In this document: positions 26,501 through 38,600 of the stretch, piece after piece
Layout of the letters: the number at the start of each line of letters is the position of its first letter
Position numbering within the stretch: position 1 is the first letter of the stretch
From: Notospermus geniculatus
Lineage: Eukaryota > Nemertea > Pilidiophora > Heteronemertea > Lineidae
DNA: 64,000 nt
Direction: 5' to 3'
Assembly (NCBI GenBank): GCA_002633025.1
Contig: NMRB01000002.1
Location: forward strand, 1,161,205-1,225,204
The notes under the pieces: generated by a model
The model's database searches: none
What the model saw: only the letters and a program-made list of their open reading frames with translations
What the model was told of the DNA's origin: nothing
Position numbers and translations under genes: made by a program

Positions 26501-29500
26501 ATAAGTAAAGCAGCGGTAGCTTGAGGTAAAGAAAGCCATTAAGTGGGTTGAAGGGCTTGAAGTGGGTTGATCCTGTAAGCTTAATACCACTGTTTGGTGT
26601 TTGACTAACAACTGACCTGAGAACTCTCATACCTTTTTTTTATCCACAGGCTGAGTTACAATGCTGAAACTAAGCCTAAGTCGTCTGCTTTCTTCCAGAA
26701 TAAAGCCACATGAGACAGGGTGTCTGGGTAGAATAGAATTTTCCTGCAGCTCTAGAGTACAGTTGACACATCTTTCTAAATGATATCCACTGTGTTGACT
26801 AACGTGGTTAGTCAAGCATAAGCTATATTTTCCAGTCTACAAAATTTCAAAGTGTTGATTCCCACTTCAGTTTTGACTTCATTGATCTCAAAGAATCGCT
26901 CTTAAGTACACTTGACTTTCTGAAGGAGCCATTAAAGAATCAAATCTACAGATGAATGTTTAGCCAGGTCCCTACCAGGAGGCAAATCTAATAGCCCAAC
27001 AGTACACCACAAATTAGACTTTTTCTTGACCACGGGCACATAAGATCCAAATATGTCACACAATAGCATATCTGGCCATCATTGTTCCTAGTAATAATAT
27101 AAAATACCCAATAGGCATGATTTATTTCGAATCATTTTACCTGTAATATCCTCAACAGTCATGAGCGAGAAGGCTTAACTGTTGAAAACAATTTGACACC
27201 TAGGCATAGTTCAAACTAAATAATATTGTCATATTTGTGAATAGGCCTCTGAGATCAAAGAAAGTCTACGAAGCAGTAGTTTTACAACTTTTAGCTTGGC
27301 TCAGACAACTGGCACCAAGAGTCTTAACTAATGAATAGGTAGGGGTCTGATTAGATCTAAGGCTTGCGATAAAAACATGTAAACTTTTTACTATGCTGTG
27401 AATTTCAATCCCGACGCCCCAAAATCACCAGGTCCGGTGTGAGGTGGAATTTTCTGGTGTTTTCGATGAATTGGCGCGTAATGTTATTATGTTTCTAATG
27501 TATGTCATATCTGCCCGTAGATTTGCAATTTGCATAGTGTCCAATTCGATGTCTCATCAGATAACGCATTGAATGCGACATGAAATATCAGCAAGTTGTA
27601 CGACAGAACATTCAAATTTTATCAGTTTTGGCATCAAAGTCTGTCTCTACTAAAGAATTATTCACGTTACACACTGCCGGCATTCACGGACGGCTTCCTC
27701 TCAAACATGGAGGTGCAACATGAAGTGTCAATAGCCTACACGCCTATCGGACATAACATAACACATTTACATGTACAAGTTGAAAAGTTTAGGTTAAAAT
27801 CACCATTTGTTTGGATTAAGTTATATTGCCATGTAAAACACATTTGATCAGGTTTTCGACCAGACTGGTTTTTGTATATCATATAACCTTTACCTATCAG
27901 GTGATGTCATCTGTTCGGGAGATGAGTTATGAGCAATTCTGCACCAAATAATCTAACATGTGAATATGTTCACATCAATAAAGGCAACGTTAACCAACTT
28001 GCTGCGATATATTCCTGGCCGGGTCGTCTGATAAAACATCAGCAATAAACCTTGCGATTCATTTTGCCAAAAAGAGAAAATTTCACACATGGTCTGACTG
28101 GACAACATAACTGCAAAGCCATGAAATAGATTTCAAAGTAAAGTGGACAATGGCGCCTTGAGTAAAGTCATCAAGAAACACCACGGACATTCTAATAACC
28201 CAAACCTTCGAACCAAAAGCAGAACAGGTGCTGCCGCCTACAAGTAACTAGAGAAACCATCGATACCATAAACAAAAGTCAACGAGGCTATTCCATTGAT
28301 TATTTACTCCGCAACAATACATTTCACAGCAGATGGAATATTTTCTCGACAACACACACTGAAATTTGGCAGCTGCAGTTCAGGGACGAAATTTTATGTC
28401 CATATGAAGAGATTCTAGGAGAGGACGCGTCGTGCTTCCGATGATTATTCATGGCATAGACTTTGAGGTGCCAGGGAGTGTGTGCGATCAAAATCGACTC
28501 ATCTAAAGGTGACACCATTTCCTTGTCCCGAGACAAACCTGATCCAGACGATATCGCGATTGACACGCTGCACAATGTCATATAGTTTGATAATCTATCA
28601 GAGACTCACTTTGGTGACAGTCAATTGTAAACTCACATATTCAGGTATACGGAAATAAGTTGACGATGATATCGAGAAAGATAACGACACAAGTCGTGTG
28701 TGTACCAATACAATTGATAACCGACGGTAGTTGAGTTGAATTTCATCAGTTCTTTGCATGCACAACCTTTACGTTTTGCACTATGAGGATCAAGATAATA
28801 AACTGGAAATAGAAAAAGCATAGACACTAAATGCAGCAGTTACCAACCTGAGTTCTGTTGAGAGACAGCTGGTGGGGGGCTGGACCTGTCCGAACTCATC
28901 ATCTTTGGTTAGAGGGTTGGGCCAATCAAACCAAGACACTCAAACTAGACAACATATAATTTTGTAATTGATCACAGTTAATTGGTCTAATCATTGAGTT
29001 TGTTTCGACCACCATGCAGACCATGAACAATTACTCGCAACTGTAGCCGACATCAAAGACCCAGCAAGGCGGTGAACTTCATAAGATGAAAGTCAGCCAC
29101 ACAAATGCCAAGGTGCAGACGTAATCCTTTCCACCATTTGACGAACTCCCAAGACCTTAACAGCACGGTGATAACAAATCTAAGCCTGATATTTTACTGA
29201 TAGTGAAAATCGGAGATTCATTTTTGTCTAATTGGACGGTGTTCATAACAAGACATGACAGCAAATCCCTCAGCAAATAGATCAAGCTCCACTTCCTTCT
29301 CTATCACTGGTTTTGAAGAGGCACGACAATCTAAAGTCCTACATCTACATGTCTACACAGAATCTGTATTTCTTTGCCCTGATTTTTGACAGTTTTTGCC
29401 CTTGGAGCAATTTATAGTCAAGTCAACCCGACCTTGACGTCAATAGATTATTGCCGTAAGCTATTGACATAGAAGATGGAAGTTTTTGCGGCATGAACTT

Positions 29501-32373
29501 GCCTGAATTGTTGAAAGATGTCATGATTTCCCTATGGATTGGTTTCGCGGCCTTGAAAAGCACATTTTATGTAAATAACCGCTTGAAATGTGTGAGAATT
29601 GAAGCCCTGGGTGCAATGATGAGATGTTTATCAACTGAATTCGGCGACCTTGAATAGTACATCAAAGAAAACATGTTTCGGAACAAAACATCTGGGGTAT
29701 ATAGGATCAGTTCCCTAGGGGTGATGCATCCATCATTTCGGCAGCAGGTCAACAGCACAACAAAACCGGTAACTAAAGTGACAAAATAGAAGAGATGACC
29801 ACTACATCATAATTCAAATGTGGGTGGATGCAGAAATGTTTGAGGATGTTGTCAAAATGCCAAAATTTTCTCATTCTTGTAGCACGACTTCTGAACAGAT
29901 CGAATTTGAAAAAGCTTCACCTTACTATCAACTTCACAACAAAGCAAGAACATGGCTACATCCCTTCCCAATACCTGTCAGAAGTTTCAGACCACCCCCA
30001 TGCAATAGAAATCTCTGAATTATCATGCCTCATGACTACCAATACCAATAGGGAATACTGTCATATCATATCAAATGTGCTAAATAGCATTCTTTCTTCT
30101 TGGGCCACCGTCTATGGAACTCAATATGCTTGCCACCTTAAGAACGAAGCATTGAGGTATCATCACCCAAACGTCGAAGACCTTTGATGAGACGCAAACT
30201 TCTGAATATCAAGCACCCTCTGTCCGAGCAATTGCAGTCAAGCTTTGAAGATGACCGAACAGAAAATAATGGTCAGGTTGCACGTGTGCATAGAACAAAG
30301 CTATTGGTGTTCCCCTTCTCAAACGCTAAGGATTGTCTCAGAGCTGAGAAGCAAGATTTATTAGGTCGGCGAACGAAGAATCACAGGAAAGAGGATCAAT
30401 AACAGCATCGGTAGTAAAGAAAGAATAACCAGGTCTGCAAGATGGGATCGGCAAAAGATTTCTTCAGACTGACATCCGTTACAAAGCTGTAGTTAAGACT
30501 CGTTGCAAAGTTGAACCGAAATGGTAAAACATGTTCCATGACCCGAGATCCACCACTGGTCAACTTAGTAGACAACCTCCTGTCAATTTCGGAGGTATGC
30601 TCCACCGAGCTGTCGTATATGTTGCAAGAAATTTCGTGAGAATCCCCCTGAGCACCACACAAAGCAATTACATCTAAATATGATTGTCATGAATATAATC
30701 CAACCGTAATCTAAACGAATTGAGTTGTTTCTGTGTTGTTGCAAATTTCAAGCAACCTTTTTCAGCAATAGATTCTTATCTCAATATCTCTCCAGAACAC
30801 TGTCCTCTAATTACTGTCCGGATTAATTAAACACAGTGATGTCACCATCAGTCCCTTGTGTACCAAAATCACCTCAAGATGTTTATCTCACGAACACAGT
30901 GCAAAATTTCATGACCTTCTTTGATGATGGGTGATCAACCTACACGCTGGGTGCTGTCTTGTCCACTTACAACAAGGGGAGCCTGGGGGGTTAGGGATGC
31001 AGTACCCAGTCATCAAAGGCAGTTTATAAATGGTAATTATACTGCTGGAACCATTGAGACAAATGGTTTAACAATGGTGACCCTTATAGCCTAAGTGGAG
31101 TCAGGACTTCAGGGTTCGGGTTTCATCCTGATATAAATCTTGCTTCAATTCTCATTCAAAAAAGATTAACTGGCAATTCTAACATGTCTAAAAAAATTCG
31201 CAAAATCGCCAGCTCCGCGATAGACAGATGGTCCTCGACTTCGTACTCCATAGCTGCAATCCAGGCATCAGCATAGTAGTTAAATGTCGAAGGAGTAAAA
31301 CAGAAAAAACCATGGAAGCTGAACGTACCTGTTCATGTATGCACACCATCTGACTGAGTGCGGCGTAACATCAGCAGAAACGCCATGTTTCCTGTCAAAA
31401 ATTATGTTCCTGGGGGTAAAATACCACCTCGACGAATAAGGGGCAGAGCGTGTGGTTCTGTAACCCGAAGTGCATGGATTCGAAAGATGTAGGTCCTTCA
31501 AAAGCAGCGTGTGCATGCTCAAGGTGGACACTGCACCTCGCGGGTGAACATGCTGAGGGAAGCCAGAAAGGAAAGCTCTCTGATACGAACACAAGATGTT
31601 ACCTTTGGCATGTTTGGCTACAAAATCCCACACGACTCTCCATCATGAAGGTACACTAGAATGTCGGCGAACTTTTCGCCTTCGACAGAAGCCAGAAGTT
31701 ACTGTCAAACTTGAAAACAACCAAAACCTAAGGTGCTGCAGTACATAGACAACAATCAGCCAAGCCGAATTCCAGCATGGCAAAATTCTCACCTATATGC
31801 TACGGGGCGACAGCTAATACCAGTAATGTTTTGGACATAACACTAACCAGTTACCTCCGCTGAAATCCAGTTTTCAGGCTAAACATTAATGAGAAAAGCA
31901 GCTTTAGTTAGCGTGTCATCGTGCAAAGCAAACAGGAGAGATACAAACTGTCAATGTCAATAGGTGAAACCTTACAACCAATAGTGACAATCACCCCAGA
32001 AAGCCGATGGAACTTACGGTGTAAGCAAAACAGATTGGCTAATACAGCACTGTTGAGTAATAGGCTTCCGATATTGGTGACATTGAGCCTTTCTGACATG
32101 CTTGGGGATGTTGTGTGGTAGGAGCATCAGTAACGAAGCCAAGGGAAGAAGCAACCTTCTGTTCCCTAGTTTTCCTTGCATGCTGTATTCTTCATCACAC
32201 TGCAGAGAAGGCCTACATGTATGACATCTTATCAAGTCCTGGGTGAAAAAAGGAGACGAGCAATTAGTGGTCTTACAGTTGGTGTTGAAGACGAAAGTTC
32301 CAGTTCTTCATGGGTGCAGATAAGGTAGGCTACATGTGAGGAGTGGACGTGTATGAACTGTAAAGTCCAAACT
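26501..32373. other. Non-coding DNA, no gene recognised
   Basis: Open frames reach 119 codons (29828-30187) but have neither recognisable domains nor convincing splice signals. Sequence near 31395-31659 is open in several frames on both strands, which argues against any one being real. Confidence 0.5.
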
Positions 32374-32375
32374 TA

Positions 32376-33305
32376 TGTACAGCCATGGACGTAAATTTTT
32401 CTACCCCTGATACCTTGAATATTTCAATAAACACTTGGCTAATTTCAACACGGTTTTTCCACATGAAAGTACATCTTGTTGGTCATATTTCTGCATCAGA
32501 ATTTTGGAAATGTTGTAATTATGTAATAGCTCATCAGAAGAAAGCTTCAAAATGAACATTTTTATTATGTAACTTTTTTGTGATTTTTGTTGCAGTTTTG
32601 ATAGACTGAAACTTTCCGAGGATTTGGAGTTTTGTTTTATCAAGATATGTCGAGTGGTTGCCGAGATATTTGAGATTATCAAAATTTTGAAAATTTGAGA
32701 TTTTCGTGCTTTTCAGGAAATTTTGATGCCATTAGATAAATCTAACCTCAGAATATGGGTTTACAAAATTTTGGAACTTTTTGCGTTAACTGTGGGCAGA
32801 GATATTCATATTTTTCAGTACATGTATATCAAAATGTTGATACATGTATTTTGAAAGACATGCTTTAACTTCTAACCAGTTCACGCTAATAGTTCCAAAA
32901 CTTCCTATTCCTACGTTTTTAGGTGAGCTCTGTCTACTAATATCAAAATGTTGTGAAAAATTGCAAATTTTCAAATTATCGAAATTTTGATAATCTCAAA
33001 TAGCTCAGCAACCACTCAACAGATTTTGATGAAACACAGCTCAAAATCCTTCGAAGGTTATACTCTATCAAAACTGTAACAAAAGTCACGAAAACATTAC
33101 GTAATAAAAATGTTGATTTTTAGGGTTTTTCTGATGAGCTATTTAATACACAATTACGATATTACCAAATTTCCAAAATTTTGATGCAGAAATATGACCA
33201 AGAAGATACACTTTCATGTGGAACAAACCGTGTTAAAATTGATCCAGTAGTATTTGAAATACTCAAGGTATCAGGTGTAGATAAACTTATGTGAATGGAT
33301 GTACA
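32376..33305. mobile_element. 930-bp long-hairpin MITE (TGTACAG ends)
   Basis: The left end reads TGTACAGCCATGGACGTAAA, and the right end is its near-complement (ATGGATGTACA; the second copy after the N has the exact ATGGCTGTACA). The inner arms match over several hundred bases, for example CTGATACCTTGAATATTTC against its inverted form at 33260-33280. TA precedes the left end; the right flank is TG, so the target duplication is not perfect. There is no coding potential. Confidence 0.8.
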
Positions 33306-34413
33306 TGTACATGTATTGTAAAGACTTAAAAGAGTGCCAGTGTTTGCGCTGTAAAATCCGACGGTATCGAGTAGTCAAATCCAGGGATGAGAAGATCGGC
33401 TTTGATGACTAGACCACCACGGCAAGGGAAGATATGATCAGACAGAAGATACAGAATGTCGTTCTGTTGCATAACTACACGACAAAGGTTCGCAGATGTT
33501 ACAAATAACAAGATGTACAATACAGCTTAGCTGTTCATTGTTCGTACCGTTACGTCTGAAGATTCGTGAAGATGTTGCTGATACCATGCAGTGACCAATC
33601 ACATCAAGAAAGGGTCTATCTAGCCAGAATTCTTTCAGGATGCGGTAATACCGTCTTGTGAATCTCTCAAAAAGGACGGATCCTTTATAAAGATGATGGT
33701 AACAGCAATGCGACACGCTTTATTCATGTTATTTGGCTGAAAAAAAAACAAAATAGAAGAGACATGCATCACTAACTGGAATATAATGTGGAATAATTGC
33801 AGAAAAAAAATGAAAAAAGAACTGATAGAAGATAAAACTCGTTTGCTGAATAAGAGAAGGTTTTATGGTCATTTTAACAAAAATTTGGTAACTCAGAGTA
33901 ATTATGTGATCATCGTGGTGGTGTTCTATAATCCCTGGCCAAAAAGAGGGGCAAATAAAGAACAAAGAGGGAAGGGCCACCCAAAGATGTAAAAAAACCC
34001 CGCCTGGCTTGATCGAGATAAACCGTACAAAATTCAGCGAGGCCCCGATCCTGATATGAGCGATATGTCACGATTTTCATGCAATACGAGTCCAATCCCT
34101 ACAAATTTCGGACGGGGGCGTATCCTTAATCTTGGATATCCTGCCTGCGTTACAAGCATCCCAAGAAAAGTGGCAGTCATTTTCGACCTAGAAAATCTAC
34201 TGGAATTGTCATATGAAAAGTATGATCATAATACTCTCCATCTTCATCAAACAATGCCGCAAGAAGCTCGATGAAACAGATACTCTAATAAGAAGTCTAA
34301 AATCAAAACAGAAGGAAATTGGGTTCCTTTAACTGCCATAACAACATTAACTCAAGTTTTGACCGATGCAATTGGTATTAAGTGGCAGGAGAAACTGATA
34401 TGATATGGACCCC
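33283..34413. repeat. Copy A of a 1.1-kb near-identical duplication
   Basis: Starting AAACTTATGTGAATGG and ending GATATGGACCCC, this block is repeated right after the single N at 34414. Differences are scattered single bases and small indels (for example GGGTCTATCTAGCC here against GGGTAGACCTCTATC in copy B). It lacks the 82-bp insert of copy B. The content is not recognisable as a gene. Confidence 0.9.
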
Positions 34414-34414
34414 N
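34414..34414. other. Single N: sequence join between the two copies
   Basis: One undetermined base sits exactly where copy A stops and copy B starts, so it probably marks a contig join and not a true base. Confidence 0.8.
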
Positions 34415-35644
34415 AAACTTATGTGAATGGCTGTACATGTATACTTAAAAGAGTCCCAGTGTTTGAGCTGTAAAATCCGACGGTATCGAGTAGTCAAATC
34501 CAGGGATGAGAAGATCGGCTTTGATGACTAGACCACCACGGCAAAGGAAGATATGATCAGACAGAAGATACAGATCGTCGTTCTGTTGCATAACTACACG
34601 ACAAAGGTTCGCAGATGTTACAAATAACAAGATGTACAACACAGCTTAGCTGTTCATTGTTCGTACCGTTACGTCTGAAGATTCGTGAAGATGTTGCTGA
34701 TACCAAGCAGTGACCAATCACATCAAGAAAGGGTAGACCTCTATCTAGCCAGAATTCTTTCAGGATGCGGTAAAATACCGTTTTGTGAATCTCTCAAAAA
34801 GGACGGAATACAACTCCTTTATAAAGATGATGGTAACAGCAATGCGACACGCTTTATTCATGCTATTTGGCTGAAAGAAAACAAAATAGACGAGACATGC
34901 ATCACTAACTGGAATATAATGTGGAATAATTGCAGAAAAAAAATGAAACAAGAACTGATAGAAGATAAAACTCGTTTGCTGAATAAGAGAAGGTTTTATG
35001 GTCATTTTAACAAAAATTTGGTAACTCAGAGTAATTATGTGATCATCGTGGTGGTGTTCTATAATCCCTGGCCAAAAAGAGGGGCAAATAAAGAACAAAG
35101 AGGGAAGGGCCACCCAAAGATGTAAAAAACCCGCCTGGCTTGATCGAGATAAACCGTACAAAATTCAGCGAGGCCCCGATCCTGATATATGAGCGGCTAA
35201 TAATGCATCCTGCCTCAGCCCCGGATATTTATTTTCTCTGTATTTTTATTTGAAATGGAGAATAAAATCTATCTATCTATATGAGCGATATGTCACGATT
35301 TTCATGCAATATAACGAGTCCAATCCCTACAAATTTCGGAAGGGGGCGTATCCTTAATCTTGGATATCCTGCCTGCGTTACAAGCATCCCAAGAAAAGTG
35401 GCAGTCATGATTTTCGACCTAGAAAATCTACTGGAATTGTCATATGAAAAGTATGATCATAATACTCTCCATCTTCATCAAACAATGCCGCAAGAAGCTC
35501 GATGAAACAGATACTCTAATAAGAAGTCTAAAATCAAAACAGAAGGAAATTGGGTTCCTTTAACTGCCATAACAACATTAACTCAAGTTTTGACCGATGC
35601 AATTGGTATTAAGTGGCAGGAGAAACTGATATGATATGGACCCC
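34415..35644. repeat. Copy B of the 1.1-kb duplication, with an insertion
   Basis: Matches 33283-34413 nearly base for base and continues past GATATGGACCCC into unique sequence at 35645. A 146-codon open frame (34685-35125) exists in this copy. Small indels close it in copy A, which argues against a constrained protein. The first 25 bases are the right end of the 32376-33305 MITE. Confidence 0.9.
35196..35277 (+). mobile_element. 82-bp retroelement 3' end (LINE/SINE tail)
   Basis: The insert ends GAATAAAATCTATCTATC, a polyadenylation-like signal followed by a short tetranucleotide tail, typical of 5'-truncated non-LTR retrotransposons or SINEs. It is flanked by a 10-bp direct repeat TATATGAGCG (35186-35195 and 35278-35287). 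Copy A has the site once (ATATGAGCG at 34054-34062) and no insert, which is direct empty-site evidence. The parent family is not identified. Confidence 0.8.
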
Positions 35645-35649
35645 ATAAT

Positions 35650-38600
35650 CAAGGTAATCGCAGATCTCCTTATGCAAACCCTGGTAGACTAAGTTCCCAA
35701 CTTTTTAAATCGGAAACAACGGATATGTGGGCTGACACGGACCATTTTTGCCTCAAAAGAAGTCAATTCACAGTGTCATTGGATACTTTGGAGATGAACA
35801 GCCTAATCCCTGGCTTTCAAGAACTGGCACATGCAATTAAGACAAGACAACGCTCATTACGTTAGCCGACTAGCAGAAATTTTCCCGCTGGGTAATTACA
35901 CGATCCGCAAATCTTTAATCGCAAAATTATAGCCTTTAAATATCACTGTGAAATATCTCCTTTTAATCTTAGAAATTTGTGATGTTGGCGATTGAATGCC
36001 GCACAGTCCAAGGGCATTGTTTTTCAACATGGCTGCCCTAATGTGAACTGACAAATCCAATTTTGCTGGCTCCAGTCTCCATGAGCTATTCACATGTTAA
36101 AGTGACGAACTGAAGAAACTTTCTCTGTCACAGCATCTGCCAACAGACAAAGAATTCCCCATGACCTGGGAGTCTAACACGCGGGGTTCTATTTTTATTG
36201 ACGAAGGTGGCAAGCACAGCGGAGATGGGGCCAGCAACGATCAGATCAGAAAAGCCCGTAGGCATGGTAGGATTTGAAAGAAAAGTCTGATCGTTAGATA
36301 GAGAATCCCAAAATGCCACTAAGCGAGCTCTGATTCGAGTCTGCTAACATTGAGAGCGGTAACGAAGGAAGAGAAAGTGTTTCGCGAGTACCAAAACTGA
36401 TCAAAGAAACAGATGAATATGACGAGATCTTCCACCACCAGCCAACTCTGTTGTAAATGCAGTTTTCATGTTCGAACCACTTTGAACAGAATCACCTGCC
36501 AAATTAAAAGAAACGTTGCGGTGCTTCGAAGCTCTCGTGACAGTCTGATCAGCCGAGGCATCATTATTGGTTTTCTTTACCATCCTCATGTGGCAAAGAA
36601 AATGCCGTATTTGATTTGTCAAACCCGAAGAGGCGGGCAAAGAAAGACTTTGCGTGTTACCTCACCGAGCCTTGCCGATTGAAAATGTCGCTCTGCGTTA
36701 GCATGACAACAAATCTCCTTAAACTTTCCTCTTTTCTACAGTAAATGAAGTCACTTTAGTTCGCCATCCGACTGCAAGGGGCAATCATTTCCAAAATTTG
36801 CTTGGAGGGATGTTTTGGATGTCTTTAACAATGTGAGGTACCGATAATCAGACGTGATTTAAGGCTAATTTGTTTCCTTCTGCTCCCAAAGCTAATCATT
36901 CAGTCATAAAACAAACATCATGGAATATCCTAATGGTGCCAAACTAGCGCTAAGCGGCTACCGCATAGCTACGACTCAAAGTGATATCCCAAACAAGCCT
37001 CATCAACTAGCGACGCTGATGTGCAGGCCATCACATGAAATGCTACACCAGCAACAGCTATCATGCCATCTCTTTAGTCGGCCAATCAGATCGATCGATT
37101 ATAGACATGTGACCTTAGCGCTATCGTTGACTCAATGATGATACCCTTTGGGCAAGAAACCAAACCTAGGACGTCAATGAAGCTGATTTGATTTGCGATG
37201 GTGCAGTTAGGAAACGGGTTTTATCTCAGGGAAGTAGACATAATATTTTTGGGGCCGTCGATTTAGTGAGATTGAAAAATAACACACATCCTGTCCAGCG
37301 TTGCCTGGTATCTTTAACTGTGGACACTGAAAGTAGCAAGGGGTCTTGAAAGTCATCGCAGGGAACAAATGACTTAAAAAATGTGCCTGCCAAACATTAC
37401 TGCTGCCAAAGAACATGACCAGGAAATTGATATGTCAGTTGAAATTGATGGGGAACTGTATCAGGACACTAAGTAATAATATTAGTATAAGCCATGGCCC
37501 ATCAAATGAATCAGAGACGATCTCCCATTAATCCAGCAAGCAGACCGTGGAATAAAATCACTTCAGTCCTAATCATAATTGTTTTCTTTATCTATCGGCG
37601 CTGATAGTTGTCTAAATCACAGTGATGTGACCCTGCCAATTGAGACCTTAACAAGCGGAGAAAATTGCAATAATAAGTTAAATCATAGAACAGCCTACGG
37701 TCATGACGGTGTAATGGATGATATCGCACTGACGATGACCAGCGGACGCCTATTTGCTCGATTTCTCTTGATCATTCCTGACGCTAATGGAACTTTGCTT
37801 ATGAAATCTGCAATTCGTTTTCTGTTCTCCTAATTAGGCACACGCAATAGGTGCCTTTGTCTTGACAAGAAACGCATGAAATGCTGAGAAATATTGTGTG
37901 TTTTTCCAAAATAATGATGCAAATTGTTTAACAACTGCTTTAACCATACATTAACACACCAGGCAAGAAATGAATCCACGTTGAAGAGGGAAAGCCATGT
38001 ACTCATACGACTATGTTTGAGTAGGTGTATACGCCATGTTCTTCAAACATGTCAAAGAAAGCTTCAACGTTCCATTAAAGTTTCAACACGCTTTCAAACA
38101 CTGGGTGATATGATCTGAAACAAAGGTCGAATCATTTCACCTTCATTTATTTTTCATTGTTATGGATCTTAGAAATCGAAAATGTCAAGTAGATGGAGCA
38201 AGAAGTCAAGGTGTTTAATATTATAGATTGATACTGCTTGACACTGCCCAAAACTGTATCAAAAGGACAGCCCTTTGTCTGACAATATCCGATTTGAATA
38301 TGAATTCAGGAATGAAGTTTGTCAAGAACAAATGCTGTATGTTCTTATAATATTTTAGTTATGAGATTAGTTTAGCCGCTATAGTTCAAGAACCTCCACA
38401 AGAAGGTTGGACCTTTAATCAACAAAAGATTGTAGATAACCGCGGTAAATAATGCACTATCGCTGGAACTTTACGACAATGCCAAAACCAATCAGACTCA
38501 TCAAGATTCGATCGCATTCATGCATGAAAGATTCATGAAGAGCGTGACCTGAGATTGTTAGATGTGGTGTTGCCCTTTGCCTGAATGTGGAAAATCGTGA

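Noticed and set aside
26156-26611. Lys-rich 151-codon minus-strand frame
   Set aside because: It is the translation of the CACTGGAAAAAA repeat arm.
29828-30187. 119-codon plus-strand frame
   Set aside because: A second long frame overlaps it, with no domain and no splice signals.
34685-35125. 146-codon frame in copy B
   Set aside because: Broken by small indels in the near-identical copy A and overlapped by a 133-codon frame on the other strand, so there is no sign of coding constraint.
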